From Halosimplex carlsbadense 2-9-1 (lineage in GTDB: Archaea > Halobacteriota > Halobacteria > Halobacteriales > Haloarculaceae): a DNA stretch of 64,000 nt. The first letter of the stretch is position 1, and each line of letters starts with the position of its first letter. Positions 15,830 through 24,284 of this stretch are shown here, piece by piece. A program made the position numbers and the translations under genes. The notes under the pieces are model-generated. The model had not been told where the DNA came from and ran no database searches. It saw only the letters and a program-made list of their open reading frames with translations. The stretch lies in contig NZ_AOIU01000013.1 in the NCBI RefSeq assembly GCF_000337455.1, positions 288,213-352,212 on the forward strand, written 5' to 3'.

Positions 15830-18274
15830 TCAGTTGCCGGCCGACTCGGCGCCGTCGGCTCGCACCCGCGAGAGGCGCATGGCGTTGCCGGTGACGGCGG
15901 TGGTCATGCCGGCGTCGCCGACGAGGACGGCGACCCAGATGGGGACGGCGTAGAAGGGGACGGCGAGCGCGAGGCCGGCCTTGACGAGCAGGCTCGCGCC
16001 GATGTTCTGGCGGATGACGCCGTTGGCGTCGCCGGCGAGTTCGTAGAGGTAGGGCAGTCGCGAGAGGTCGTCGCCCATCAGCGCCACGTCGGCGGTCTCC
16101 AGGGCCGTGTCGGTGCCGGCGGCGCCCATCGCGACGCCGACCGTGGCCGTCGCCATCGCGGGCGCGTCGTTGATGCCGTCGCCGACCATCGCCACACCGC
16201 CGTCGAACTCCGCGACGAGGTCCTCGACCGCTGCGACCTTCTCGTCGGGGAGGAGTTCGGCGCGATAGTCGTCGACGCCCACCTCCTCGGCGATGGCCCT
16301 CGCGGTGCGTTCGTTGTCGCCGGTGAGCATCACGGTCCTCTCGACGCCCAGGTCGCGCAGACGCTCGACGGCCCGTTTCGCCTCGGGCCGGACCTCGTCG
16401 GCGACGGCGATCAGACCCTCGATCTCGTCCTCGGTCCCGACCAGGACGACGGTTTTGCCCTCCGACTGGAGGTCGGGCACCGCGTCGGCCAGCAGGTCGA
16501 GACAGTCGTTGCGCTCGCAGATGTCCCGGCTCGTCTGCGTGACCACGCCGCCGTCGGTCGCCGCGTGGACGTGCGAGAGGTCGAACCCCAGATCGGCGAA
16601 CAGCCCGGGTTTGCCCGCGTAGTGGGGCGTCCCGTCGAGTTCGGCGCGGACGCCCTTGCCCGTGATGCTCTCGAAGTCCGCGACGCTCCGGTCGTCCACG
16701 TCGCGCTCCTCGGCGCGGTCGACGATGGCCTCGCCGATCGGGTGTTCGCTGCGCGTCTCGAGGCCGCGGGCGCACCGCAGCACGCCTTCCTCGTCGTTGC
16801 CGTTGAGCGGGACCACGTCCGTGACCGTCAGCTCGCCCTTCGTGAGCGTCCCGGTCTTGTCGAAGGCGACGGCGTCGACCGCGCCCATCGCTTCGAGGTG
16901 GGACCCGCCCTTGACGAGCACGCCGTTTTTCGCGGCGCTCGTCACGCCGGAGACGACCGAGACCGGCGTCGAGATGACGAACGCGCAGGGGCAGGCCAGC
17001 ACCAGCAGCGTCAGACCGTCGACCACGGCCTCGGGCCAGGTCGTGTTCAACAGGAACGGCCCGCCGACGGTGAGCAGGACGGCGAACGCGACGACGACAG
17101 GAGTGTAGTAAGCGGCGAAGCGCTCGACGAACTGCTCGCGCTCGGTCTTGTTCGACTGGGCGTCCTCGATCATCGCGACGACGCGCGAGAGCGTGTCGTC
17201 GCCGGCCGCCGAGGTGACCCGGACCTCCAGGTAGCCCTGTTCGTTGATCGTCCCCGCGTAGACCTCGTCGCCGGTCGTCTTGTCGACGGGCACCGATTCG
17301 CCGGTGATCGGCGCCTGGTTGACGGCGCTGTCGCCGTCGACGACCTCGCCGTCCATCGGGATCTTCTCGCCCGGCTTCACGACCACCACGTCGCCGACCG
17401 ACACGTCCTCGACCGGGACCGTCTCCGTCCCGTCGCCGCGCACGACCGTCGCCTCGTCGGGCGACAGATCCATCAGCTCCTGCAGCGAGTCCCGCGCCCG
17501 GTCCATCGAGGCGCGTTCGAGCAGCTCGGCGAAGCTAAAGAGCGTCGCCAGCGTCGCGGCCTCGAAGTACAGCGCCTCGCCGAACGCCAGGCTCGCCGCC
17601 AGCGCGCCGACGATGGCCACCGTCATCAGGAAGTCGATGTCGAGGTTCAGGTGCTTCGCCGAGTAGTAGCCGTTGCGGACGATGGTCTTCCCGCCGACGG
17701 CGACGGCGACCAGGAAGAGCATCGAGGAGACGAACAGCGGCTCCCCGAGGACGGTCGCGACTCGCAGGTTCGCGCCCGGCAGGCCGAACTTGAAGGCCAG
17801 CCCCGCCGCGAGGAAGACCCCGCTGATAGCCGTCTCGACGGCCCGGGAACTGCGCCAGACGCCCTCGGCAGCGTCGCCGTCGCGATCGTGCCCGTGGCCC
17901 TGGTCGCCCCCGCCGGTCCCGTCGCTCTCGACGGCGGTCACCTCGTAGCCCGCGCCCTCGATGGCGCCGACCACGTCGGTCTCGCTCGTCGCGTCGGCGT
18001 CGTACGTCACGCGGACGCGACCGGTCGTCGGCTGGGTCTCGTAGGCGGTCACACCGCTGACCCGGTCGAGCCCGCTCTCGACTTTCCCGGCACAGGAGGC
18101 ACAGTCCATGTCCGGCACCGAGAGCCGCGCCTCGGCGCTCTCGCCGGCCGCGACGGCCGGGTCCGTGCGCTCGCGGTCGTGTCCGGACTCGCGGCCACCG
18201 CAGTCGTCGTCACACCCGGAGGCGTCCCCCGGTGGTGGGTCGCCCTCGTCGTGGTCGCTGTCGGATGGGTCCAT
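15830..18274 (-). CDS. zntA: Heavy-metal P1B-type ATPase, probable Zn/Cd/Pb exporter
   Basis: This 814-aa protein has an N-terminal metal-binding domain with MDCASC (Cys58, Cys61), preceded by a CDDDC motif (21-25) and followed by a His/Asp-rich linker (GHGHDRDGD). It has eight transmembrane helices, the actuator TGES (324-327), the metal site CPC (428-430), the phosphorylation site DKTGTLT (Asp472) and the hinge MVGDGINDAPA. The last helix pair contains VGDAGMT, whose Asp is typical of the Zn/Cd/Pb (ZntA) subgroup rather than copper pumps. It exports metal across the cytoplasmic membrane. It lies just downstream of an oppositely acting zinc importer. Confidence 0.92.
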   Translation of the reverse strand: MDPSDSDHDEGDPPPGDASGCDDDCGGRESGHDRERTDPAVAAGESAEARLSVPDMDCASCAGKVESGLDRVSGVTAYETQPTTGRVRVTYDADATSETDVVGAIEGAGYEVTAVESDGTGGGDQGHGHDRDGDAAEGVWRSSRAVETAISGVFLAAGLAFKFGLPGANLRVATVLGEPLFVSSMLFLVAVAVGGKTIVRNGYYSAKHLNLDIDFLMTVAIVGALAASLAFGEALYFEAATLATLFSFAELLERASMDRARDSLQELMDLSPDEATVVRGDGTETVPVEDVSVGDVVVVKPGEKIPMDGEVVDGDSAVNQAPITGESVPVDKTTGDEVYAGTINEQGYLEVRVTSAAGDDTLSRVVAMIEDAQSNKTEREQFVERFAAYYTPVVVAFAVLLTVGGPFLLNTTWPEAVVDGLTLLVLACPCAFVISTPVSVVSGVTSAAKNGVLVKGGSHLEAMGAVDAVAFDKTGTLTKGELTVTDVVPLNGNDEEGVLRCARGLETRSEHPIGEAIVDRAEERDVDDRSVADFESITGKGVRAELDGTPHYAGKPGLFADLGFDLSHVHAATDGGVVTQTSRDICERNDCLDLLADAVPDLQSEGKTVVLVGTEDEIEGLIAVADEVRPEAKRAVERLRDLGVERTVMLTGDNERTARAIAEEVGVDDYRAELLPDEKVAAVEDLVAEFDGGVAMVGDGINDAPAMATATVGVAMGAAGTDTALETADVALMGDDLSRLPYLYELAGDANGVIRQNIGASLLVKAGLALAVPFYAVPIWVAVLVGDAGMTTAVTGNAMRLSRVRADGAESAGN

Positions 18275-18293
18275 TAGTGAATCGTATCCGTCC

Positions 18294-18320
18294 CAAATTT
18301 ATTAAGTTAGCTGCTAACTT
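18294..18320 (-). promoter_or_regulatory. Promoter and palindromic operator of the metal exporter
   Basis: On the minus strand a TATA-like AATAAATTT lies about 25 nt before the ATG at 18274, giving a leaderless transcript. Directly upstream, overlapping the BRE position, is the palindrome AAGTTAGC-T-GCTAACTT (18304-18320; 8-nt arms, 1-nt centre). A site here could bind a metal-responsive regulator, either an activator contacting TFB or a repressor. Confidence 0.6.
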
Positions 18321-18337
18321 TCGATTCTCGTTAGCCA

Positions 18338-18355
18338 GAATTATTAATATAATTC
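18338..18355. repeat. AT-rich inverted repeat upstream of the metal exporter
   Basis: The sequence GAATTAT-TAAT-ATAATTC is a perfect inverted repeat with 7-nt arms and a 4-nt spacer. It lies 17 nt beyond the operator-like palindrome in an unusually AT-rich stretch (about 18290-18375). It could be a second regulator site or a terminator region for the upstream importer operon. Confidence 0.45.
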
Positions 18356-18487
18356 GATTTTGTTAATAAAAAGTCGCCGTCGTCCCGTTCGGCTCCCCCT
18401 CGGGGCTATCTCTCGGTCTCGCCGGTCGCGCTCGGCCGCTGTTCGGGGCTCGCCGGTCTCAGCGAGAGTCCTGTGGTTGCGTCCCTG

Positions 18488-19567
18488 TCACTCCGCTCCG
18501 GGACCGACATCGGCGCCATCGGCGTCGATGTTCCCCATATCGGGTGCAGTCTGCTCGCCGCGGGCGGACTGGATCTTGCCGACTGCGACGGCGCAGACGT
18601 AGATTCCCACGGCGAAGAGGACGATGACCCCGCCGGCCGTGACGCCGCCGTAGTAGGCGGCGGCGATGCCGAGCAACACCGCGAGTTCCGCGAGGACGAC
18701 CGAGACCACGAGCGATTCGGAGAAACTCCGGGACACCTGGGTCGCGCCCGCGACCGGCACCACGAGCATCGCCGCGACGAGGATGACACCCATGATCTGC
18801 ATCGCACCGACGACGACCATCGCCGTCAGCATCACCATCACCCGGTTGTACCAGTTGACGGAGATGCCGGAGACCGCGGCCGCCGTCTCGTCGAAGGTGA
18901 CGTACAGCAGCTGGTTGCGCGTCAGCGCCACCGTCCCGACGATGACGGCGAACAGCACCAGGAGGATCGCCGCGCTCCCCGGCGACACCGTCGAGAGGTT
19001 ACCGAAGAGGAACTGATTGACGCCGACGGCCAGCCCGCCCGCATTCAGACTGATGAGCGTCGTCCCCAGCGCGAACCCCGTCGAGAGGACGATGGCCATC
19101 GAGACGTCGTTGTACGCGTCGGTCGTCTCCGAGATGAGCTCGATGAACAGCGCGGCGATCATCGCCACGACGACCGCCGTGAGGTAGGGCGACACCCCCA
19201 GGTCGAGGACGGCGTTCAGGAACAGCCCGACCGCCACGCCGGCGAAGCCGGTGTGAGCCAGCGCGTCGCCGATGAGCGCGAGCTGTCGGTGGACGAGGAA
19301 GGTGCCGATGAGCGGCGCCATCACGCCGACGCAGAGCCCCACGAGTATCGCTCGGTGCATGAACCGGTAGCGCGGGTTCAGCATCTCCAGGCCCGTGAAG
19401 TAGTAGATCCACTCCATCAGCCAGTACCACTGCTCCAGGACCCAGTGAGGGGCGCCGAAGACGAGGTCGCCGACGGCGCCGAGGGCACCCTGCAGCGGGA
19501 GGGCCATCGACGGGTCCACGCCGGCGAGGACGGTCGTCAGGAGCGTTGCCACCACGCCCGCGCTCAT
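18488..19567 (-). CDS. znuB: Metal ABC transporter permease (ZnuB type)
   Basis: This 359-aa protein has about nine transmembrane helices, beginning after YRFMHRAILVGLCVGVMAPLIGTFLVHRQLALIGDALAHTGFAGVAVGL. The HRQLALIGDALAHTGFAGVA block is the family signature of zinc/manganese ABC-3 permeases. The N-terminus has an extra ~70-residue section with YWLMEWIYYF, longer than in E. coli ZnuB. The last ~30 residues are acidic and lack helices. Its start overlaps the stop of the ATPase gene by 4 nt (ATGA), so the importer is a tight operon. Confidence 0.9.
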   Translation of the reverse strand: MSAGVVATLLTTVLAGVDPSMALPLQGALGAVGDLVFGAPHWVLEQWYWLMEWIYYFTGLEMLNPRYRFMHRAILVGLCVGVMAPLIGTFLVHRQLALIGDALAHTGFAGVAVGLFLNAVLDLGVSPYLTAVVVAMIAALFIELISETTDAYNDVSMAIVLSTGFALGTTLISLNAGGLAVGVNQFLFGNLSTVSPGSAAILLVLFAVIVGTVALTRNQLLYVTFDETAAAVSGISVNWYNRVMVMLTAMVVVGAMQIMGVILVAAMLVVPVAGATQVSRSFSESLVVSVVLAELAVLLGIAAAYYGGVTAGGVIVLFAVGIYVCAVAVGKIQSARGEQTAPDMGNIDADGADVGPGAE

Positions 19568-20478
19568 CGGTCTACCCCCGCGAGTGACCGCGCACCGGCC
19601 CCGAACGCCCGGGCCAGCGCGTCGCTGTCGACGAACTCGTCGGTCGGCCCGTCGAAGTACACTTCGCGGTTCAGGCAGACGACGCGGTCGGCCTGTTCGA
19701 CGACCGCCCCGAGGTCGTGCTCGATGAGGAGGACGGTGATCCCCCCGGCGTTCAGCTCTCCCAGCAGGTCGTAGAAGGCCTCGACCGACTCGGCGTCGAC
19801 GCCGACGGTCGGCTCGTCCAGGACGAGCAGGTCGGCCTCGCCGGCGAGCGCCCGCGCGATGAACGCGCGCTGGCGCTGCCCGCCCGAGAGCTGGGTGATC
19901 CGGCGGTCGGCGAACGCGCTCATCCCGACGGTCGCGAGCGCGTCGTCGACGATGGCCCAGTCCTCGGCCGCCAGCCGTCCGGAGACGGCGTTCGCGGCTC
20001 GCCGGACCGTCTCCACCGGGTCCTCGCGCAGGGCCGCGGCGACGGTCCGGTCGTCGGCCGACAGCCGATCGAACCCGACGTGGGGGTATCGACCCATCTT
20101 CACCACCTCGCGGACGGTGATGGGCATCTCCTTCGCGGCGCTGGCGTGCTGGGCGACGTAGCCGAGCCGTTCGCCGTCGTCGAAGCGGTCGGCGCGCTCG
20201 CCGAACAGACGGGCCCGTCCCGCGTCGGGTTCGAGCAGCCCCAGCATCAGTTGCATCAGCGTCGACTTGCCCGACCCGTTCGGCCCCACGACGGCGATGT
20301 ACTCCCCCGGGTCGACGGCCAGCGAGACGCCCTCGACGACGGGCGTCGCCGTGTAGCCGAAGGCGACATCGCGGAGGTCGATAACCGGCTCGCCCGTCGG
20401 GGTCTCCGCGTTCGTCGCGGCGGTCGGTCGCTCGTCGGTTCTCTCCGCGGTCGCCGAGTCGGTGTCCTGTGAGCTCAT
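19564..20478 (-). CDS. znuC: Metal ABC transporter ATP-binding protein (ZnuC type)
   Basis: This 304-aa ATPase has Walker A VGPNGSGKST, a Q-loop in GYVAQHA, signature LSGGQRQRAFIARALA, Walker B LLVLDEPTVGVD and switch His in LLIEHDLGAVV. The first ~30 residues are an acidic Thr-rich extension. The helical domain contains KMGRYPHVGFDRLSADD, typical of the zinc/manganese/iron importer group. A ~20-residue insertion (REDPVETVRRAANAVSG) precedes DWAIVDDALATVGM. It overlaps both neighbours by 4 nt. Confidence 0.9.
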   Translation of the reverse strand: MSSQDTDSATAERTDERPTAATNAETPTGEPVIDLRDVAFGYTATPVVEGVSLAVDPGEYIAVVGPNGSGKSTLMQLMLGLLEPDAGRARLFGERADRFDDGERLGYVAQHASAAKEMPITVREVVKMGRYPHVGFDRLSADDRTVAAALREDPVETVRRAANAVSGRLAAEDWAIVDDALATVGMSAFADRRITQLSGGQRQRAFIARALAGEADLLVLDEPTVGVDAESVEAFYDLLGELNAGGITVLLIEHDLGAVVEQADRVVCLNREVYFDGPTDEFVDSDALARAFGAGARSLAGVDR

Positions 20479-21569
20479 ATCGGTTCGAAGTTTCGCCACT
20501 GTTCGAGCCACGCCGCCGACGGCGCCGCGTCTTCGGGCGCCTCGTTGCCGAGGACGATGTCGAGCGTCGGCATGTTGATGTTGTACGCGATCTCCTCGTA
20601 GCCCCAGTCCTCCGCGACCCACTCCTCGCGGACGCCGGCGTACGGCGTCACGGGGAAGTACGCCTCCACGGCCGTCTCGCGGACGAGCTGCTGGGCCGGG
20701 CGCTGGGACTCGAAGACGCCGTTGGCGATGTAGCGGATGTCGTTCTCGCGGATGACCCGTTCGGCCTCGCGGATGTCGGCCGGCTTGACGTCGCCGCTGG
20801 CCGCGAGGCTTGTCACGAGCGGTCGCATCTGCACGCCGTAGCGCGCTCCGATGTACTGGAAGGCGTTGTGGGCGGCCAGCTGGACGATGTCGCGGTCGGC
20901 CCGGTCGAAGATGGCCTCGTAGTCCGCGTCGATAGCGTCGAGGACCTCGGAGGTGTACGTCTCGGCGTTCTCGCGGAAGGCGTCGGCGTACTCCGGGGCG
21001 ATCTCGGCGAACCCCTCGGCGATGTTGTCGACGGACTGCTTCGCCCGCTGTGGGTCCAGCCAGAAGTGCGGGTCTTTCCCGCGCTGGGCCCCGACGCCCT
21101 CCTCCTCGCGGTCGAGCGAGGCGGCGAGGTCGACCAGTTCGATCCCCTCCCGGACGTTGATCAGCGCCGTGTCCACGTCGTCGCCTTCGATGGTTTCGAT
21201 AGCCCGGTCGGCCCAGGGCTGGAACTCCTCGCCGACGTGGACGAACGCGTCCGCCTCGATGATGCGCTGTGTGATACTGGCGTTTGGCTCCCACCCGTGG
21301 CCGTGCAGCCCCGTCGGAACGAGGTTCTCCACCGTCAGCGGTGTCCCGTCGGCGATCTTCCGGCCGAAGTCGAAGAAGCTGAAGAAGGAGGCCACGGCGA
21401 CCGGCCCGTCACCGCCGCTGTCACTACCGCTATCGCCGTCACTCCCGGCTTCCACCGGCGCGCTCGGCAGCGCCGTGCAGCCGGCGGCCCCCGCCAGCAC
21501 CGCCGCGCCGCCGGCGCGGAGCGCGTCCCGTCGCGTCACTGTCCGTTCGTCGTCTGTATCGAATGGCAT
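20475..21569 (-). CDS. znuA: Metal ABC transporter substrate-binding lipoprotein (ZnuA type)
   Basis: This 364-aa protein has a Tat-like signal (TRRDALRAGGAAVLAGAAGC) with lipobox Cys, then a Gly/Ser/Asp linker. It is a cluster A-I (zinc/manganese) binding protein. Likely metal ligands are His in GLHGHGWEP, the HVGEE segment, His in KDPHFWLDP and His in QLAAHNAFQYI. The His-rich loop of E. coli ZnuA is missing. Zinc is preferred over manganese because of the neighbouring ZntA-type pump, but this is inference. It is the first gene of the importer operon. Confidence 0.88.
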   Translation of the reverse strand: MPFDTDDERTVTRRDALRAGGAAVLAGAAGCTALPSAPVEAGSDGDSGSDSGGDGPVAVASFFSFFDFGRKIADGTPLTVENLVPTGLHGHGWEPNASITQRIIEADAFVHVGEEFQPWADRAIETIEGDDVDTALINVREGIELVDLAASLDREEEGVGAQRGKDPHFWLDPQRAKQSVDNIAEGFAEIAPEYADAFRENAETYTSEVLDAIDADYEAIFDRADRDIVQLAAHNAFQYIGARYGVQMRPLVTSLAASGDVKPADIREAERVIRENDIRYIANGVFESQRPAQQLVRETAVEAYFPVTPYAGVREEWVAEDWGYEEIAYNINMPTLDIVLGNEAPEDAAPSAAWLEQWRNFEPI

Positions 21570-21589
21570 AGCTTAACACCAAATCCAAA

Positions 21590-21607
21590 GATTAGATTTG
21601 TCTAATC
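21590..21607 (-). promoter_or_regulatory. Palindromic operator of the metal importer operon
   Basis: The sequence GATTAGA-TTTG-TCTAATC is a perfect 7-nt-arm inverted repeat. It lies 21-38 nt before the ATG at 21569 and about 25 nt after a TATA element, so it overlaps the expected transcription start. This is the usual place for a repressor that shuts off uptake when the metal is plentiful (DtxR/MntR- or Fur-type). Confidence 0.65.
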
Positions 21608-21626
21608 CCTAGTTGAACGATAGTGT

Positions 21627-21635
21627 GTTTATAGG
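21627..21635 (-). promoter_or_regulatory. TATA element of the metal importer operon
   Basis: On the minus strand the sequence is CCTATAAAC, preceded by an A/C-rich BRE-like CAAAA. Its distance to the palindrome at 21590-21607 puts the probable start site inside the palindrome. Confidence 0.6.
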
Positions 21636-21765
21636 TTTTGGTCGGAGAAATTACTGTTGACGAGGACGCTGTGGCGAGGACGGACCGGTGTCCGTCCGCT
21701 CGAATCGTCGAACCGGTGTCTCGGTCGGTACCACCGGTCGGAGAACGCCGCTGGGGGGTCGATCC

Positions 21766-21780
21766 GGGGCCGTCGGCCCC
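21766..21780 (-). terminator. Hairpin after the Orc1/Cdc6 gene
   Basis: GGGGCC-GTC-GGCCCC forms a 6-bp stem with a 3-nt loop directly after the stop codon at 21783. No T-tract follows, so its role in termination is uncertain. The rest of 21636-21765 holds no gene. Confidence 0.4.
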
Positions 21781-21782
21781 CA

Positions 21783-22910
21783 CTACAGCCGTTCGAGGAC
21801 GGCGTCGGCGTCGTAGTTGAGCGTCAGCTCCCGCGAACGACCGCGACCCTCCACGTCGGCGTAGCTGGCGGTGATGATCCCCAGCTGGTCGAGCTTGTTG
21901 GTCACCTCGGAGTAGCGGGTGTAGCCCAGCCCCGTCTCGTCGTTGAACACGTCGTAGATGTCGCCGGCGCGCTTGCCGTCGTGTTCGGCGATCACCTCCA
22001 GCAGGGCGCTCTCGGCCTCCGAGAGTTCCTGCAGCCGCCGCGAGAGGTGGACGTACTTGGACTTGTCGTAGGCCTTCTCGACGTCTTGCATCTCGATGGC
22101 CTTGCTCGCGCGCATCTCGGCGTTGAGCCCCGCCCGGCGCATCAGGTCGATCCCGACCCGCAGGTCACCCCCTTGCTCCTCGGTACACTCGGCGACCCGG
22201 TCGAGGACCGGCGCGTCCATCACGCCCTCGTGGAACCCGCGGTCGACCCGCTCTTCGAGGATGTCGACGATCTCCGTCTGGTCGTACTTCGGGAAGTAGA
22301 CGTCCTCCGGGCGGAAGACGCTCTGGACGCGCGTGTCCAGGGCGTCGATCACGTCCAGATCGAGGTCCGAGGAGATGCAGACGACGCCGATCTTCGCGCC
22401 GCCCTGCTCCTCGTGCGCCCGAAGGAGCGAATAGAGGGTATCGGATGCCTCGTCCTCGTAGAAGAGGTAGTTCACGTCGTCGAGCGCGACGGCCAGGACG
22501 CGGTCGTCGGCGACCAGCTGGTCGGTGATCTGCGAGAACAGCTTCTTGAACGAGATGCCCGACGAGGGGGGCTCGTAGTCGAACACGCCCTCGAACAGCC
22601 GCGAGAACACCGAGTACCGCGTCGAGTTGACCTGGCAGTTCACGCGCACCGTCTTCACGTCGGTCTGGGCGCGGAGTTCGCCGAACAGCTTCTGGACGGC
22701 GGTGGTCTTGCCGGTCCCGGGCGGCCCGCGCGCGACGACGTTCAGCGGCCGCGAACCCCGAACCGCGGGCCGGAGCGCGTACTTCAGCGTCTCCATCTGC
22801 GTGTCGCGGTGGAGAAACGTCTCCGGCAGGTAGTCGATCTCGAAGACGTGTTCGTCGCGGAACACCGACTCGTCCCACGACAGCATCCCCTCCTCGGGGT
22901 CCTCCGTCAT
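21783..22910 (-). CDS. Orc1/Cdc6 family replication initiator
   Basis: This 375-aa AAA+ protein has Walker A GPPGTGKTT (62-70), a Walker B region LAVALDDVNYLF in which the usual DE is DD, sensor residues in VVCISSDLDL, a lid domain and a C-terminal winged helix (TGLGYTRYSEVTNKLDQLGIITASY). The N-terminal LSWDESVFRDEHVFEIDYLPETFLHRD is the family opening. The start at 22910 is chosen because further upstream the frame is not conserved. Haloarchaea usually encode several such proteins, only some beside origins. No ORB-type origin repeats were seen on either side. Confidence 0.9.
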   Translation of the reverse strand: MTEDPEEGMLSWDESVFRDEHVFEIDYLPETFLHRDTQMETLKYALRPAVRGSRPLNVVARGPPGTGKTTAVQKLFGELRAQTDVKTVRVNCQVNSTRYSVFSRLFEGVFDYEPPSSGISFKKLFSQITDQLVADDRVLAVALDDVNYLFYEDEASDTLYSLLRAHEEQGGAKIGVVCISSDLDLDVIDALDTRVQSVFRPEDVYFPKYDQTEIVDILEERVDRGFHEGVMDAPVLDRVAECTEEQGGDLRVGIDLMRRAGLNAEMRASKAIEMQDVEKAYDKSKYVHLSRRLQELSEAESALLEVIAEHDGKRAGDIYDVFNDETGLGYTRYSEVTNKLDQLGIITASYADVEGRGRSRELTLNYDADAVLERL

Positions 22911-23256
22911 TACTTTCACCACGCTCCCCGCGCCACTTAACCGTTTGCCAGTCGGAGCAAAAGTGGAACGCAACCGCCAGCAGACGGTATGTTTCCGCGC
23001 TCGACAGGTCGAAATCTGGTCGGCGTCCCGCGGAATCGCGCCCGGCGCGCCGGAAGTGAAGCGGGCGTCGGACGGGTCGGCGGCCGGTGTCGCGCAGCGA
23101 TCGCGAGGGCGTTCACCGCTCACCGTCGAGTGCGGTGGCTCTCGCACGACTTCGTTTCGCAACCCCATCAGAAACAACTGCTACACCCATATCGCCGCGC
23201 GCGGACACGGATCCGCGAGCCGAAAGCTTTTGCCGCCGATTCACATACTCCCTTTC
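22911..23256. other. Intergenic region between Orc1/Cdc6 and Hsp20 genes
   Basis: This divergent spacer of about 346 nt shows no conserved reading frame. Minus-strand GGTTAAGTGG about 30 nt before the initiator gene may be its TATA element, and GAAAGCTTTT at 23222-23231 may serve Hsp20. No ORB-like direct or inverted repeats were recognised. Confidence 0.5.
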
Positions 23257-23661
23257 ATGCGACGCGACGACCGCGACGACCCCTTCGACGAGTTCTTCCG
23301 GGAGATAGAGCGGATGATGAACGACGTGATGGACGACGCCCGCGCCCGCGGCGGTGCCGGCGCCGGCGGGCCCGCCGCCTCGGAGCCCTCGGGTGCGGAC
23401 GTACACCTCGACGTCTACGAGGAAGACGACTCCCTGCGGGTCGTCGCGGACATCCCCGGCGTCGACAAGCGCGACATCGACCTGCGCTGTGACGGCGAAG
23501 TGCTCACCCTCGACGCGGCCGGCGACGCCCGCGAGTACCACGAGCGGGTCCGTCTGCCCGCCCGCGTCGACGAACACTCCGCCTCGGCGTCGTACAACAA
23601 CGGCATCCTCGAGGTGACGTTCGACCGCGCCGACGACTCCGCGAACATCGACTTGTCCTGA
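23257..23661 (+). CDS. Small heat-shock protein (Hsp20/alpha-crystallin)
   Basis: This 134-aa holdase chaperone begins MRRDDRDDPFDEFFREIERMM, a typical haloarchaeal Hsp20 N-terminus, then an Ala/Gly-rich linker and the alpha-crystallin domain from about residue 48 (VHLDVYEEDDSLRVVADIPGVDKRDIDL) to YNNGILEVTFDRAD. The end of the domain has GILEV in place of the usual GVLTV. The C-terminal IxI motif is not obvious (ANIDLS). The ATG at 23257 has a TATA-like GAAAGCTTTT about 30 nt upstream. A T-rich stretch at 23705-23710 after the gene may end transcription. Confidence 0.9.
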   Translation: MRRDDRDDPFDEFFREIERMMNDVMDDARARGGAGAGGPAASEPSGADVHLDVYEEDDSLRVVADIPGVDKRDIDLRCDGEVLTLDAAGDAREYHERVRLPARVDEHSASASYNNGILEVTFDRADDSANIDLS

Positions 23662-23820
23662 GCGGCCCCGGTCGTCGCCGCCGCCCTCGCGGCGGTAGTC
23701 GCTCGTTTTTCTTCGCCGGTCCGTACGCCCGCGAGCCCGCGATTCTCCCGCGACAGACATCCGCGCCGCCGGTCGCCCCTCGCCACAAAGTACAGGAGCG
23801 AGCCGTCCGGATCGCCGCCG

Positions 23821-24198
23821 ATGACCTCTCCGGTTGACGACCCGGCCGAGGCCTTCGACGTGCTGGGCGACGAGACGCGACTCTCGATCCTGCGGGCGCT
23901 GGCCGACGCCGAGGAGCCGCTGTCGTTCACTCGCCTGCGCGAACGGTGCGGCGTCGCCGACTCCGGCCGGTTCAGCTACCACCTGCGCCGGCTCTGCGAG
24001 TACTTCGTCCGCGAGACGGAGGGGGGATACGAACTCGGACACGCGGGCGGTCGCGTGATCGCGGCGACGGGCGACCCCACGGGCACCCAGTCGGAGTCGA
24101 GTGATGGCGCCGAGTCCGAGGTGTGCCCGGTCTGCGGCGACGAGGAGTGCGGGAAGCTGTTCCACGTCCACCTCTCGCCGCCGTGGCGCGGGGAGTGA
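23821..24198 (+). CDS. Winged-helix regulator with C-terminal zinc motif
   Basis: This 125-aa protein starts with an ArsR-like winged helix: FDVLGDETRLSILRALADAEEPLSFTRLRERCGVADSGRFSYHLRRLCEYFV. The KxxxDSGRFSYHL recognition helix is the haloarchaeal form. The C-terminal CPVCGDEECGKLFHVHL can bind one zinc with two CxxC-like pairs and His. It probably binds DNA as a dimer; the target is unknown. It lies 86 nt before the aminotransferase gene on the same strand. Confidence 0.8.
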   Translation: MTSPVDDPAEAFDVLGDETRLSILRALADAEEPLSFTRLRERCGVADSGRFSYHLRRLCEYFVRETEGGYELGHAGGRVIAATGDPTGTQSESSDGAESEVCPVCGDEECGKLFHVHLSPPWRGE

Positions 24199-24284
24199 CG
24201 CCGACTGTGTCGACCGTGTCACCGCTGTCTCCCCGGCATCAAAACTACCATACCCTCCCGCTCCGACCGTTCCGATAACAGACG

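Noticed and set aside
15812..18277. Long open frame of ~820 codons on the plus strand opposite the metal ATPase
   Set aside because: Low-complexity Arg/Asp/Val/Gly composition, no motif, and exact antisense to a gene with all P-type ATPase motifs. It is a frame kept open by high GC.
21608..23256. Replication origin next to the Orc1/Cdc6 gene
   Set aside because: No ORB-like repeats or extended AT-rich unwinding region were recognised on either side of the gene. GC-skew could not be computed here.
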